Source of the DNA: an uncultured Eubacteriales bacterium
GTDB lineage: Bacteria; Bacillota; Clostridia; Oscillospirales; Acutalibacteraceae
Length of the DNA: 31,285 nucleotides
Assembly: GCA_934444365.1 (NCBI GenBank)
Contig: CAKSCM010000017.1
Coordinates: forward strand, 1 to 31,285
Reading direction: 5' to 3'
Positions 6,116 through 13,158 of this stretch are shown piece after piece (position 1 is the stretch's first letter; the number at the start of each line of letters is the position of its first letter). A program made the translations under genes and the position numbers. Under the pieces are notes generated by a model that was not told the DNA's origin, searched no databases, and saw only the letters and a program-made list of their open reading frames with translations.

Positions 6116-7078
6116 ATGAGAGAAAACAAATACACGGTCGCCGATTTAACGGCTATGCAGTCGTGGCCCCTTTCGCGGAAAATTCAAGTAACGCAAACAC
6201 GCATTATTGAATGGTACATAAAAAACGAGGGGCGGGTCTATGTGTCATTCAGCGGAGGCAAGGACAGCACGGTTTTGCTCGACCTTGTAAGACGAATATA
6301 TTCAGAAGTCCCCGGCGTGTTTTTAGATACCGGGCTTGAATATCCCGAAATTCGAGATTTTGTTAAAACAAAGGAGAAAATTGATTGGTTAAAGCCCGAA
6401 ATGAATTTTCGGAAAGTGATTGAAACATACGGGTACCCGCTTGTAAGTAAAGAAATTGCTGGAAAAATAAGCGCAGCCCGGCGAGGTGCGAAAAATGCAA
6501 TCCTCGCTTTTGACGGCAAAGATGTCGCTGGAAACGAAACCGAGTACAGGAAGCGATATAAAAAATGGAAATTCCTATACGAAAGCAATATTCCAATTTC
6601 GGAAAAATGCTGTGAAGTTATGAAAAAGAAGCCTGCGAAGAAATATGAGAAAGAAACCGGGAGAAGACCAATTATTGCGACTATGACGAATGAAAGCACT
6701 TTAAGAAAGCAGGCGTGGTTGAAGAACGGTTGCAACGCATTTGACGGAGAACGCCCCATATCACAACCTATGTCGTTCTGGACCGAGCAAGATGTTTTGA
6801 CATACCTCAAAGAATACCATATACCGTATGCGCCTGTATATGGAGAAATCGTGAAAATAAACGGAGCATTAAAGACTACGCTATGCAATAGAACAGGCTG
6901 TGTTTTCTGCGGTTTTGGTTGCCACTTGGAAAAAGAGCCAAACAGATTTCAACGATTGAAAACGACACACCCAAAGCTGTGGGAATATTGCATGAAGCCG
7001 TGGGAAGCCGGAGGACTCGGAATGAAAACGCCGCTCGAACTTATAGGGGTAAAGACAGAAATGGAGGAAGAATTATGA
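6116..7078 (+). CDS. PAPS-reductase-like PP-loop ATPase
   Basis: The ATP-pyrophosphatase loop SGGKDS is at residues 46-51, followed by the family's VFLDTGLEYPEIRDFV stretch. The C-terminus carries C257, C262, C265 and C269, a four-cysteine cluster able to hold zinc or an iron-sulfur centre; C165 and C166 form another pair. Phage members of this superfamily are usually called phosphoadenosine phosphosulfate reductases, but these features fit nucleobase or tRNA modification as well as sulfate reduction. The gene overlaps a radical SAM gene by four bases (ATGA), so the two products probably act together. Translation starts at ATG 6116 behind GAGAGGAG. Confidence 0.8.
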   Translation: MRENKYTVADLTAMQSWPLSRKIQVTQTRIIEWYIKNEGRVYVSFSGGKDSTVLLDLVRRIYSEVPGVFLDTGLEYPEIRDFVKTKEKIDWLKPEMNFRKVIETYGYPLVSKEIAGKISAARRGAKNAILAFDGKDVAGNETEYRKRYKKWKFLYESNIPISEKCCEVMKKKPAKKYEKETGRRPIIATMTNESTLRKQAWLKNGCNAFDGERPISQPMSFWTEQDVLTYLKEYHIPYAPVYGEIVKINGALKTTLCNRTGCVFCGFGCHLEKEPNRFQRLKTTHPKLWEYCMKPWEAGGLGMKTPLELIGVKTEMEEEL

Positions 7079-7770
7079 AGCCAATATACGAGCCGAAAGG
7101 CAAAGCAAAAGAATATGGCGACTATGCGCTGAATATCTACACAGGCTGTCCGCACCGTTGCTTTTACTGTTTCGCCCCGAATGTTCTGCATAAGGACCGC
7201 GAGGCGTTTCACACAAATGTAGAGCCGAGGACCGATATAGTCAAAGCGACAAAGCGGCAGCTTGAAAACGAAATGATAACCGGGAAACTCATTCACCTCT
7301 GCTTTACTTGCGACCCATACCCGACAGGCTACGACACGACACCCACAAGGGAGATAATCAGAGCCATTAAGGAACACGGGAACAATGTTCAAATACTCAC
7401 CAAAGGCGACGGGAGCAGAGATTTTGATTTGCTCGACGAGAACGATTGGTACGGTATCACCCTCGACGGTATCGGGAACGGCCTAAACCCATTATGGAGA
7501 GCAAGAGTTGACGCTCTTGCAGAGGCACACAGCCGAGGAATTAAGACTTGGATTTCTTTCGAGCCTATAACGAACGAAAGAGAATTTTTTATCAATCTGC
7601 ACTTGGTAGCGGCGATTGCCGACAGGGTAAAAATCGGGAAACTGAACTACCGCAAGTCAGATATAAATTGGGCGGAATTCGGGAGAAAAGCCGAGGAACT
7701 CTGCCAAAAACTCGGACTTGACTACTATATCAAGGAAAGCCTACGGGCGGAAATGGAGGTAAAGAAATGA
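7075..7770 (+). CDS. Radical SAM protein (spore photoproduct lyase-like)
   Basis: I set the start at ATG 7075, which overlaps the upstream TGA; the frame opening at 6919 lies inside the preceding gene. The 231-residue product has IYTGCPHRCFYC with C25, C29 and C32 (CX3CX2C), the ligands of the 4Fe-4S cluster that cleaves S-adenosylmethionine. The following blocks LCFTCDPYP, VQILTKGDG and ISFEPI fit the radical SAM barrel of the SplB-like group. Substrate is unknown; coupling to the PP-loop gene suggests a two-enzyme modification of nucleic acid or a nucleotide. No separate accessory cluster domain is visible. Confidence 0.8.
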   Translation: MKPIYEPKGKAKEYGDYALNIYTGCPHRCFYCFAPNVLHKDREAFHTNVEPRTDIVKATKRQLENEMITGKLIHLCFTCDPYPTGYDTTPTREIIRAIKEHGNNVQILTKGDGSRDFDLLDENDWYGITLDGIGNGLNPLWRARVDALAEAHSRGIKTWISFEPITNEREFFINLHLVAAIADRVKIGKLNYRKSDINWAEFGRKAEELCQKLGLDYYIKESLRAEMEVKK

Positions 7771-7901
7771 AAAGCTTGGAAGATGTCTTTTACGGCATAT
7801 TAAGCTTGTGGGTCGCCGTTATTGCGTTCTTAACAGCTCCGTTGTGGGGTGTTCCGTATCTCGTTTATAAGACACTCAAAAAAAGAAAGGCACGGCGATG
7901 A
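7767..7901 (+). CDS. Small membrane protein, 44 aa
   Basis: The ATG at 7767 overlaps the radical SAM stop by four bases. The product has a hydrophobic segment (about residues 9-35, ILSLWVAVIAFLTAP then LWGVPYLVY) and a basic end (KKRKARR). Its function is unknown. Coupling to the radical SAM gene makes genuine translation likely. Confidence 0.55.
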   Translation: MKSLEDVFYGILSLWVAVIAFLTAPLWGVPYLVYKTLKKRKARR

Positions 7902-7957
7902 CACTTGAACAATGCACAAAAGCGGTAAAGAGTTTTCGGGCGGCAAGCTTGAAATAA
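7898..7957 (+). CDS. Tiny coupled frame, 19 aa, possible gene remnant
   Basis: ATG 7898 overlaps the previous TGA (ATGA) and the frame stops at 7955-7957. Nineteen residues are too few to assign. It may be the 5' stub of a gene lost before the replication initiator, or chance. It occupies most of the otherwise non-coding stretch 7902-8013. Confidence 0.25.
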   Translation: MTLEQCTKAVKSFRAASLK

Positions 7958-8013
7958 CGGCAGAGATAAGCGATTACAACGGACGTACGGTTGTTATAAA
8001 GGAGCAAAAAACG

Positions 8014-8718
8014 ATGGCGGAGCGTAGAATGTTCGCAAAAACAATAATTGACAGTGACGCTTTTTTGGATATGCCGTTATCGGCACAGGCTTTATATTTT
8101 CATCTGTCAATGAGAGCAGACGACGACGGTTTTATAAATAATCCGAAAAAGATACAGAAAATGGTCGGAGCAAGCGACGACGATTGTAAATTGCTTATTA
8201 TGAAGCGGTTTATTATCATTTTTGAAAGCGGCGTTATAGTAATTAAGCATTGGAAAATACATAACTATATACGAAATGACCGCAAAAAAGAAACTAACTA
8301 TACGGCAGAAATGGCGTTGTTGACGGAAAAAGAAAACGGAGCGTATTCTTTGAAATCGGAAATCCCATTGCTTGAAACAGAAGATACAGGCGAAACGAAA
8401 AGGCAGAATGCGGCAAAAAAACCCGTCCTTCATAAATACGGAGAATATAAAAATGTACTATTGTCTGATAAAGATATTGAAAAACTACAAGCTGAATTTC
8501 CTACCGATTATCCAGAACGAATAGAGCGTCTAAGCGGATATATAGCGAGCACAGGGAAAAGTTACAAAAATCATTTGGCGACTATTCGGAATTGGGCGAG
8601 AAAAGAAAGCTCAGCTAAAGGGCAACCAAGCGGAAGTAAACAATTTCAGCAATTTGACGCAATAGCACGTTGGGCTATGGAAGAAGATGAAAAGGAGAGA
8701 AACAATGGCGAGCAATAA
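8014..8718 (+). CDS. Phage replisome organiser / replication initiator
   Basis: I set the start at ATG 8014, nine bases after AAAGGAG. The residues that follow (MAERRMFAKTIIDSDAFLDM, then SAQALYFHLSMRADDDGFINNPKKI) are the usual N-terminus of Bacillota phage replication organisers, a winged-helix origin-binding domain. The upstream extension to 7912 lacks a good ribosome binding site. A polar linker (about residues 120-150) leads to a C-terminal helical part ending in charged residues, probably the helicase-loader contact. The next gene is helicase-loader-like and overlaps by 14 bases, as expected for an initiator/loader pair. The total length of 234 residues is usual. Confidence 0.75.
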   Translation: MAERRMFAKTIIDSDAFLDMPLSAQALYFHLSMRADDDGFINNPKKIQKMVGASDDDCKLLIMKRFIIIFESGVIVIKHWKIHNYIRNDRKKETNYTAEMALLTEKENGAYSLKSEIPLLETEDTGETKRQNAAKKPVLHKYGEYKNVLLSDKDIEKLQAEFPTDYPERIERLSGYIASTGKSYKNHLATIRNWARKESSAKGQPSGSKQFQQFDAIARWAMEEDEKERNNGEQ

Positions 8719-9304
8719 GAAAATAGCTGAAATTATTATGGCAATAAAGACTGTTTACGCCTATTACACAAAGGATAATAACGAAAGCGAAAACGTCGCA
8801 CTGTTGAATACATGGAAACTGTTGTTAAACGATTATTCAGATAATGTTGTTGAGGTAGCGTTTAAAAAGTGCTTACAAACTTGTAAAATGCCGCCTACCC
8901 CTGCCGATGTTATCGAAAAAATAAACTATATATCAGGGGCGGACGAGCAAACAGGCGAGGAACTGTGGACTGTATATGCAGACGCGTTGAGGCAGACGGA
9001 AAAGCAAATGTATTATTTCCCCTTTACTTTTGTGCAGGCCAACGGAAAGACGCAGGGAGCCAACGCAAGACAGAAAGTCGAAAAAATATGGCAGGGATTG
9101 CCCGATAGAATAAAACAGTATGTCGGAAGCAAAGGCGAGCTTATGAGGATGGCGAAAAACTACACAAATGACGAACTAAAATTTGAAAAGACGAGATTCA
9201 TAAAAACATTGCCGACACTCAAAAAGCGTGAAGAATACTCCAAATTGCCGCCGGATCCCTTGAAGTCGCAAGCATTTAAGTTTTCTTTAGGAGGTAAACA
9301 ATGA
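8705..9304 (+). CDS. Replicative helicase loader/inhibitor-like protein
   Basis: The ATG at 8705 follows AAAGGAGA. The 199-residue product begins with a helical domain (about residues 1-75) containing LLNTWKLLLNDYSDNVVEVAFKKCL and then KMPPTPADVIEKI. This matches the phage helicase loader/inhibitor family typified by the G40P partner (gp39P of SPP1). The remainder is charged and helical. Such proteins deliver the DnaB-type helicase to the initiator complex at the phage origin. Pairing with the upstream initiator supports the call. No phage helicase gene is in this window, so it may load the host helicase. Confidence 0.65.
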   Translation: MASNKKIAEIIMAIKTVYAYYTKDNNESENVALLNTWKLLLNDYSDNVVEVAFKKCLQTCKMPPTPADVIEKINYISGADEQTGEELWTVYADALRQTEKQMYYFPFTFVQANGKTQGANARQKVEKIWQGLPDRIKQYVGSKGELMRMAKNYTNDELKFEKTRFIKTLPTLKKREEYSKLPPDPLKSQAFKFSLGGKQ

Positions 9305-9588
9305 CAGATAACGAGATTGTAAATGTATTAGAAATTTGTGGTGACGCTCTTCCTTGCCGCTATTGTCCTCGTTATGATAGAGAAACAGAAAAATGTACCG
9401 GTGTGGAAACTACAGAAATACTTAAACTTATTTTCTTGCAAGAGTTGAAGAATCGGGAACTTAGAGTGGAAATAGACGAGTTGAAAAATGCTCTTTTAAA
9501 ACAACAGGAGTCCGCGGCGAAATTACAAGAAGCACTTGGCGCTGCGGAACAGTCACACATACTTAACCGCTTTATGCGACAGGAATAA
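9301..9588 (+). CDS. Small coiled-coil protein with cysteine motif, 95 aa
   Basis: The N-terminus has CGDALPCRYCPRYDRETEKC, possibly a zinc knuckle. Residues 40-85 (FLQELKNRELRVEIDELKNALLKQQ and onward) form a clear coiled coil. The gene is coupled to the helicase-loader gene by ATGA overlap and has an AGGAGG site. No family is recognised; the layout resembles small dimeric regulators or adaptors. Confidence 0.6.
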   Translation: MTDNEIVNVLEICGDALPCRYCPRYDRETEKCTGVETTEILKLIFLQELKNRELRVEIDELKNALLKQQESAAKLQEALGAAEQSHILNRFMRQE

Positions 9589-9599
9589 GGAGGTAAAAC

Positions 9600-10010
9600 A
9601 TGAACATTAAACTGGACAAGGGTGCATTTGCGCCGACGAGGGCGCATGCCACCGACGCCGGGCTTGACCTTTATGCCGTGGACGGGAAGATTGTGCCGGC
9701 AAAGGGGAGCGCCGTTTTTGATACGGGAGTACATATTGAACTGCCGTCCGGTACTGTCGGGCTTTTAAAAAGCAAAAGCGGACTCAATGTTAAATCTTCG
9801 GTTTTGTCGGAAGGGGTTATTGACGAAGGGTATACGGGGAGCATAGTTGTTAAACTGTATAATCACGGGGGATCACCGGTATATATTAACCCCGGACAAA
9901 AGATTTCTCAGCTGCTTATTATGCCTTGCTTTACACCTGAGATCACCATTGTGGACGAGATAACCGGCGGCGAGCGAGGAGAAGGCGGCTTCGGATCAAC
10001 GGGGGTATAA
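9600..10010 (+). CDS. dut: dUTP diphosphatase (dUTPase)
   Basis: All five trimeric-dUTPase motifs are present in order: DAGLDLY (19-25), KSKSGLN, GVIDEGYTGSIVVKLYNHG, GQKISQLLI, and the C-terminal glycine-rich arm RGEGGFGSTG that closes over the active site. The enzyme hydrolyses dUTP to dUMP and pyrophosphate, keeping uracil out of phage DNA and feeding dTMP synthesis. The 136-residue length is typical of compact phage forms. An AAGGAGG site precedes the ATG. This is the last clearly metabolic gene before the early-region terminator. Confidence 0.95.
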   Translation: MNIKLDKGAFAPTRAHATDAGLDLYAVDGKIVPAKGSAVFDTGVHIELPSGTVGLLKSKSGLNVKSSVLSEGVIDEGYTGSIVVKLYNHGGSPVYINPGQKISQLLIMPCFTPEITIVDEITGGERGEGGFGSTGV

Positions 10011-10011
10011 T

Positions 10012-10197
10012 GTGGAGACTGCAGATATAAAGACACTTTGCCGGTGTTTGGATTTATGCGTTCTTTCTTCAAGAAGTGCATGTGAAAAGTGCCGGTACAA
10101 GACAAGAGGGTGCTTAGGCGAGCTTTCAAGAGACATTAAGAAAAAGCTGAGAGAGGCCGCCGGCATTCTTAATGATACGGGCGAAGAAACAAAATAA
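10012..10197 (+). CDS. Small cysteine-rich protein, 61 aa
   Basis: Translation probably starts at GTG 10012, two bases after the dUTPase stop, with GGGGG a few bases upstream. The product contains CRC, CVL, CEKCRYKTRGC and a helical basic end (DIKKKLREAAG), so it may bind zinc. The stop codon touches the hairpin of the intrinsic terminator, making this the last gene of the early transcript. No family is recognised. Confidence 0.5.
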   Translation: METADIKTLCRCLDLCVLSSRSACEKCRYKTRGCLGELSRDIKKKLREAAGILNDTGEETK

Positions 10198-10241
10198 AAA
10201 AAGACGTTCTTTCGGGTTTTACCTGAGGGAACGTCTTTTTT
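10196..10241 (+). terminator. Strong intrinsic terminator ending the early module
   Basis: GACGTTCTTTCGGG (10203-10216) pairs with CCTGAGGGAACGTC (10222-10235) around a TTTTA loop, with three wobble pairs and no mismatches. The stem is extended by A-T pairs and followed by six T residues (10236-10241). The A run on the left side means it could also work on the opposite strand. It separates replication genes from packaging genes. Confidence 0.9.
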
Positions 10242-10314
10242 GGTATAGGGGGGATTTTCTATTTGTTTTTATTTGAATTATGCTTTTTAAAGAGAAATTA
10301 AGGAGGGGAAAACC
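10242..10314 (+). promoter_or_regulatory. AT-rich leader of the packaging operon
   Basis: The stretch after the terminator is AT-rich (for example TTTGTTTTTATTTGAATTATGC) and ends in an AAGGAGGGG ribosome binding site. A late promoter is expected here by position, but I find no convincing -35/-10 pair; a phage-specific or activator-dependent promoter is possible. Confidence 0.35.
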
Positions 10315-10836
10315 GTGGAAAGGCGAAAGGCCGAAAAGTACCCGGAAAGCTTTTGGCTTGAGGTTCGCATGGAATATGTAAAGGGCGACATGAGTATAGC
10401 CGCACTTTCCCAAACGCGAGGTGTTCCGAAGAAGACGCTGTGTGCACGCTCGGTGGCCGAGGGTTGGGTCGAAATGCGGCGAGACTACCGAAAAAGGGTG
10501 CTTGATCGGGTTATGGATAAGTCGACCAAATCGGCAGCCGACAGATATTTAAAGGTGCTTAAAATCGCCGATAAAATTCTGGACAAGATTGAGTCGAGTG
10601 TGGATGTGCTTGACGAGGAACAATTTTTAAGCGGACGCGGACTGTTTAGAGAGGTGACCTCCTCGCTTAAAACGGTTAAGGAGATACAGGACCTTAAATG
10701 CGAAGAGGATCGCGAAGAGCAGCGCGCGAGAATTGAGCGCTTGCGAAAAGAAAACAGCATGGCGGAAGCAGCCGGCGGATACGGTGTCGTATTATTGCCG
10801 CCTATAAAGTCGCCTGAGAGCAAAGACGATGAGTAA
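10315..10836 (+). CDS. terS: Terminase small subunit
   Basis: The 173-residue product begins with a helix-turn-helix (about residues 20-45: VKGDMSIAALSQTRGVPKKTL), as in phage small terminases that recognise the packaging site. A helical oligomerisation region (about residues 70-145, with LKVLKIADKILDKIES) and an acidic tail follow. The start is GTG 10315, seven bases after AAGGAGGGG. It overlaps the large terminase gene by eight bases. The assignment rests on domain layout plus this position. Confidence 0.8.
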   Translation: MERRKAEKYPESFWLEVRMEYVKGDMSIAALSQTRGVPKKTLCARSVAEGWVEMRRDYRKRVLDRVMDKSTKSAADRYLKVLKIADKILDKIESSVDVLDEEQFLSGRGLFREVTSSLKTVKEIQDLKCEEDREEQRARIERLRKENSMAEAAGGYGVVLLPPIKSPESKDDE

Positions 10837-12436
10837 CGAGGTTTGGCGCCCTCAGCCGAGACAGGAAATTTTTATGAGCAGGGGCGAGGATGAGGCGTTA
10901 TACGGCGGAGCTGCCGGCGGCGGAAAAAGCGACGCACTTGTGATTGAGGCGACACGCCAGATAGATATCCCTCATTACAAGGGACTTATTCTCAGAAAAA
11001 CATATCCGCAACTGGCCGAGCTCATAGACAAAAGCCTCAATTATTATTCCCGGGCTTTTCCGGGGGCGGTATATAACGCCTCAAAGCATTCCTGGCGTTT
11101 TCCGTCGGGGGCAAAAATAATTTTCGGATCGCTTAATTCTTCACAGGATAAATACAACTATCAGGGACAGGCCTATGACTTTATTGCTTTCGATGAGCTG
11201 ACGCACTTTTCGTTTGATGAATACATTTATTTGCTTTCGCGTAACCGCCCGAACGGACCGGGAACGCGGTGCTACGTCAGGGCGACGGCTAACCCGGGCG
11301 GTATAGGGCATATCTGGGTAAAGGATCGCTTTATAACGGCAGCAGCGCCTATGACTACGGTTTGGGAAACGGTTCCTATCATATTTCCGGACGGGCACAC
11401 CGAAACAAAGAAAAGATCGCGGATTTTTATTCCTTCAACCGTTTTTGATAACAAAAAGCTGCTCGATAATGATCCGAATTACCTCGCGAGACTGGGTGCA
11501 ATGCCCGAGGCAGAAAGAAAAGCACTGCTTTACGGCGACTGGGATAGCTATTCCGGACAGTATTTTTCCGAATGGAAAAACGATTCCGCGCATTACAAAG
11601 ACCGCCAGTGGTCACATGTTATAGATCCGTTCGATATTCCGCGTTCGTGGCCGATATACAGAGCGCTTGACTGGGGCTTTCACAGGCCGTATGCATGCTT
11701 GTATTTTACGGTGGACGAGGACGGCCGGCTTTACTGCATAGCCGAAGATTACGGATGTACGGGTACGCCGAATGAGGGCGTAAGACTGACGCCGCAACAG
11801 GTGTTTTCGGATATGGCGCGATATGAAAAGGAGCACCCGTGGTTTAAAGGGCGCGTTATAACCGGCGTTGCTGACCCTGCTTGTTGGGGAACGCAAACCG
11901 GCGTATCGGTGGCCGAAGCCGCAAGCAATGAAGGGATTTATTTTACTCCGGGAGATAACGCACGAATCCCCGGTTGGTTACAGGTTCACTATCGGTTGAG
12001 TTTCGATTCGGACGGTTACCCAATGATGTATGTCTTTAAAGGCTGTAAAAATCTTATAAGGACGCTGCCGAGCCTTATTTATGACGACAGGAAGGTCGAG
12101 GATCTGAACACCGACGGAGAGGATCATTGTCTGACGGGTGACACGTTAGTGTTGACCGACGGTGGATACAAACAGCTTGCCTCACTTGTAGGAACAACGG
12201 GCAAGGTTATGTCGCACGATGGCAAATATCACGGATACCATGATGTCAGGCTTACGCGCCGACAAGCAAATATATATGCCGTTGAACTGGAAGACGGAAC
12301 AAAGATCCATTGCACCGATGACCATAGATTTATGTTGCCAGACGGTGAATGGATACACGCTAAGGATCTGACGGAAGGAACGGAGTTAAAGAGTTATGAA
12401 AGTACAGATTATCAGCAATACGGTGCAAAGATTTAA
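10829..12436 (+). CDS. terL: Terminase large subunit N-terminal part fused to split-intein N-half
   Basis: Residues 1-433 are a phage large terminase: Walker A GGAAGGGKS (26-34), Walker B FIAFDE (118-123), coupling motif RATANPGG (151-158), then a RuvC/RNase H-like nuclease with D281 (LDWGF) and D349 (VADPACWG). At residue 434, immediately after the conserved NTDGEDH, the protein switches to an intein. CLTGDTLVLTDGG is intein block A and GTKIHCTDDHRFML is block B with the TxxH signature. The frame ends after 102 intein residues without a C-terminal splicing block. The missing halves are encoded at 12886. Without trans-splicing this polypeptide lacks the last nuclease motif and the terminase C-terminus. 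Confidence 0.92.
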   Translation: MSNEVWRPQPRQEIFMSRGEDEALYGGAAGGGKSDALVIEATRQIDIPHYKGLILRKTYPQLAELIDKSLNYYSRAFPGAVYNASKHSWRFPSGAKIIFGSLNSSQDKYNYQGQAYDFIAFDELTHFSFDEYIYLLSRNRPNGPGTRCYVRATANPGGIGHIWVKDRFITAAAPMTTVWETVPIIFPDGHTETKKRSRIFIPSTVFDNKKLLDNDPNYLARLGAMPEAERKALLYGDWDSYSGQYFSEWKNDSAHYKDRQWSHVIDPFDIPRSWPIYRALDWGFHRPYACLYFTVDEDGRLYCIAEDYGCTGTPNEGVRLTPQQVFSDMARYEKEHPWFKGRVITGVADPACWGTQTGVSVAEAASNEGIYFTPGDNARIPGWLQVHYRLSFDSDGYPMMYVFKGCKNLIRTLPSLIYDDRKVEDLNTDGEDHCLTGDTLVLTDGGYKQLASLVGTTGKVMSHDGKYHGYHDVRLTRRQANIYAVELEDGTKIHCTDDHRFMLPDGEWIHAKDLTEGTELKSYESTDYQQYGAKI

Positions 12437-12938
12437 CGGCCAATCTTACTATAAGTGCGGAGATTATTTTCAGCGGAAGGGCAGGCGTTTACATAGAGCA
12501 GTATGGGAATATCACAATGGCGATATCCCACAAGGATATCATGTTCACCACAAGGACGGCGATAAGACAAATAATGACATTTCAAATCTTTCGCTTTTGT
12601 ATGGTACAGACCATAAAAGATATCACATGAGCTTGCCTGAGGTTGTAAAAAGATCGAAAGAAAGCATTAAAGTCGCGAGAAAATATGCGGTTGGTTGGCA
12701 TAAATCAAGCGAAGGGGCGAACTGGCATTCACAGCATGCCAAAGAGCTTTGGAGAAACGTAAAACCGCACAAGGTTGTGTGCGCCTGGTGTGGTGAAGAG
12801 TTCGAATCAAAAGATATGTCACATAAGGGCGATAGGTTTTGCTGTAACAACCATAAAGCAGCAGCATTAAGGTGGAGGCGTAAACATGAAGGTCAAGTCA
12901 ATTACCCCGGCAGGGAAAGCCGATGTGTACAACCTTGA
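12396..12938 (+). CDS. HNH homing endonuclease inside the split intein
   Basis: The 180-residue product has an HNH_3-type core: RRLHRAVWEYHNGDIPQGY, then HVHHKDGDKTNNDISNLSLL. After a basic linker comes a C-terminal zinc finger CAWCGEEFESK ... FCCNNHK. This form is typical of phage homing endonucleases. The start at ATG 12396 lies 41 bases inside the Int-N frame, just after an in-frame TAA (12387-12389) and a GGAG. The end overlaps the Int-C gene by 53 bases. It would cut intein-less terL alleles and so spread the element. Being in its own frame, it is a separate protein, not an insert of a continuous intein. Confidence 0.88.
   Translation: MKVQIISNTVQRFNGQSYYKCGDYFQRKGRRLHRAVWEYHNGDIPQGYHVHHKDGDKTNNDISNLSLLYGTDHKRYHMSLPEVVKRSKESIKVARKYAVGWHKSSEGANWHSQHAKELWRNVKPHKVVCAWCGEEFESKDMSHKGDRFCCNNHKAAALRWRRKHEGQVNYPGRESRCVQP
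12871..12888 (+). promoter_or_regulatory. Ribosome binding site that starts the terminase C-half
   Basis: GGTGGAGG (12871-12878) lies seven bases before ATG 12886, and an in-frame TAA sits at 12868-12870. The C-half is therefore translated independently rather than by read-through or frameshift, which decides in favour of a true split intein. Confidence 0.85.
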
Positions 12939-13158
12939 GGTCGAGGAAACACACGACTTTATCATACAGGGCGGTATTGTGTCGCATAACTGTGCGGACG
13001 CGCTGAGATATATGTGCATGTCAAGGCCCATAACACCGAGAAAGCCGGAACCGGAGGATCCATTTATCCGTGATCCGGCGAGGGTGGCGCTTGATCTGAA
13101 AAAAGAGGATTTGGCCCCGGTAAGGGTAAGGCCGAGAATGATTATAAAGAGAGGATGA
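12886..13158 (+). CDS. terL: Split-intein C-half fused to terminase large subunit C-terminus
   Basis: Residues 1-35 are an intein C-terminal fragment: DVYNLEVEETHDFII is block F, and GGIVSHN followed by cysteine is block G with the penultimate histidine, terminal asparagine and +1 nucleophile. Residues 36-90 are the terminase C-extein, beginning CADALRYMCMSRP, the usual end of the nuclease motif (EDH.ADALRY). Trans-splicing with the upstream product would give a 433 + 55 = 488 residue terminase, a normal size. The stop overlaps the portal start (ATGA). The split is 102/35, close to known natural split inteins. Confidence 0.92.
   Translation: MKVKSITPAGKADVYNLEVEETHDFIIQGGIVSHNCADALRYMCMSRPITPRKPEPEDPFIRDPARVALDLKKEDLAPVRVRPRMIIKRG

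Larger units (their letters stand above)
12128..12990 (+). mobile_element. Split intein with free-standing homing endonuclease gene in terL
   Basis: The element runs from the first intein cysteine (codon 12128-12130) to the terminal asparagine (12988-12990). It comprises Int-N (102 aa, frame 2), an HNH gene (frame 3) and Int-C (35 aa, frame 1). The break lies between blocks B and F, exactly where a nested endonuclease sits in an ordinary intein. This matches the 'fractured gene' layout first reported from marine metagenomes, in which split inteins flank homing endonuclease genes. Removing it joins EDH to CADALRY, giving the normal conserved terminase motif. Confidence 0.9.

Noticed and set aside
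10006..10011. TATAAT as a -10 box for the small gene at 10012
   Set aside because: No -35 element lies at the right distance, and it spans the dUTPase stop codon within a continuous operon.
12396..12938. Programmed frameshifts or sequencing errors joining the terminase pieces into one intein-containing protein
   Set aside because: In-frame stops precede both downstream starts (12387 and 12868), each start has its own ribosome binding site, and two independent shifts would be needed.
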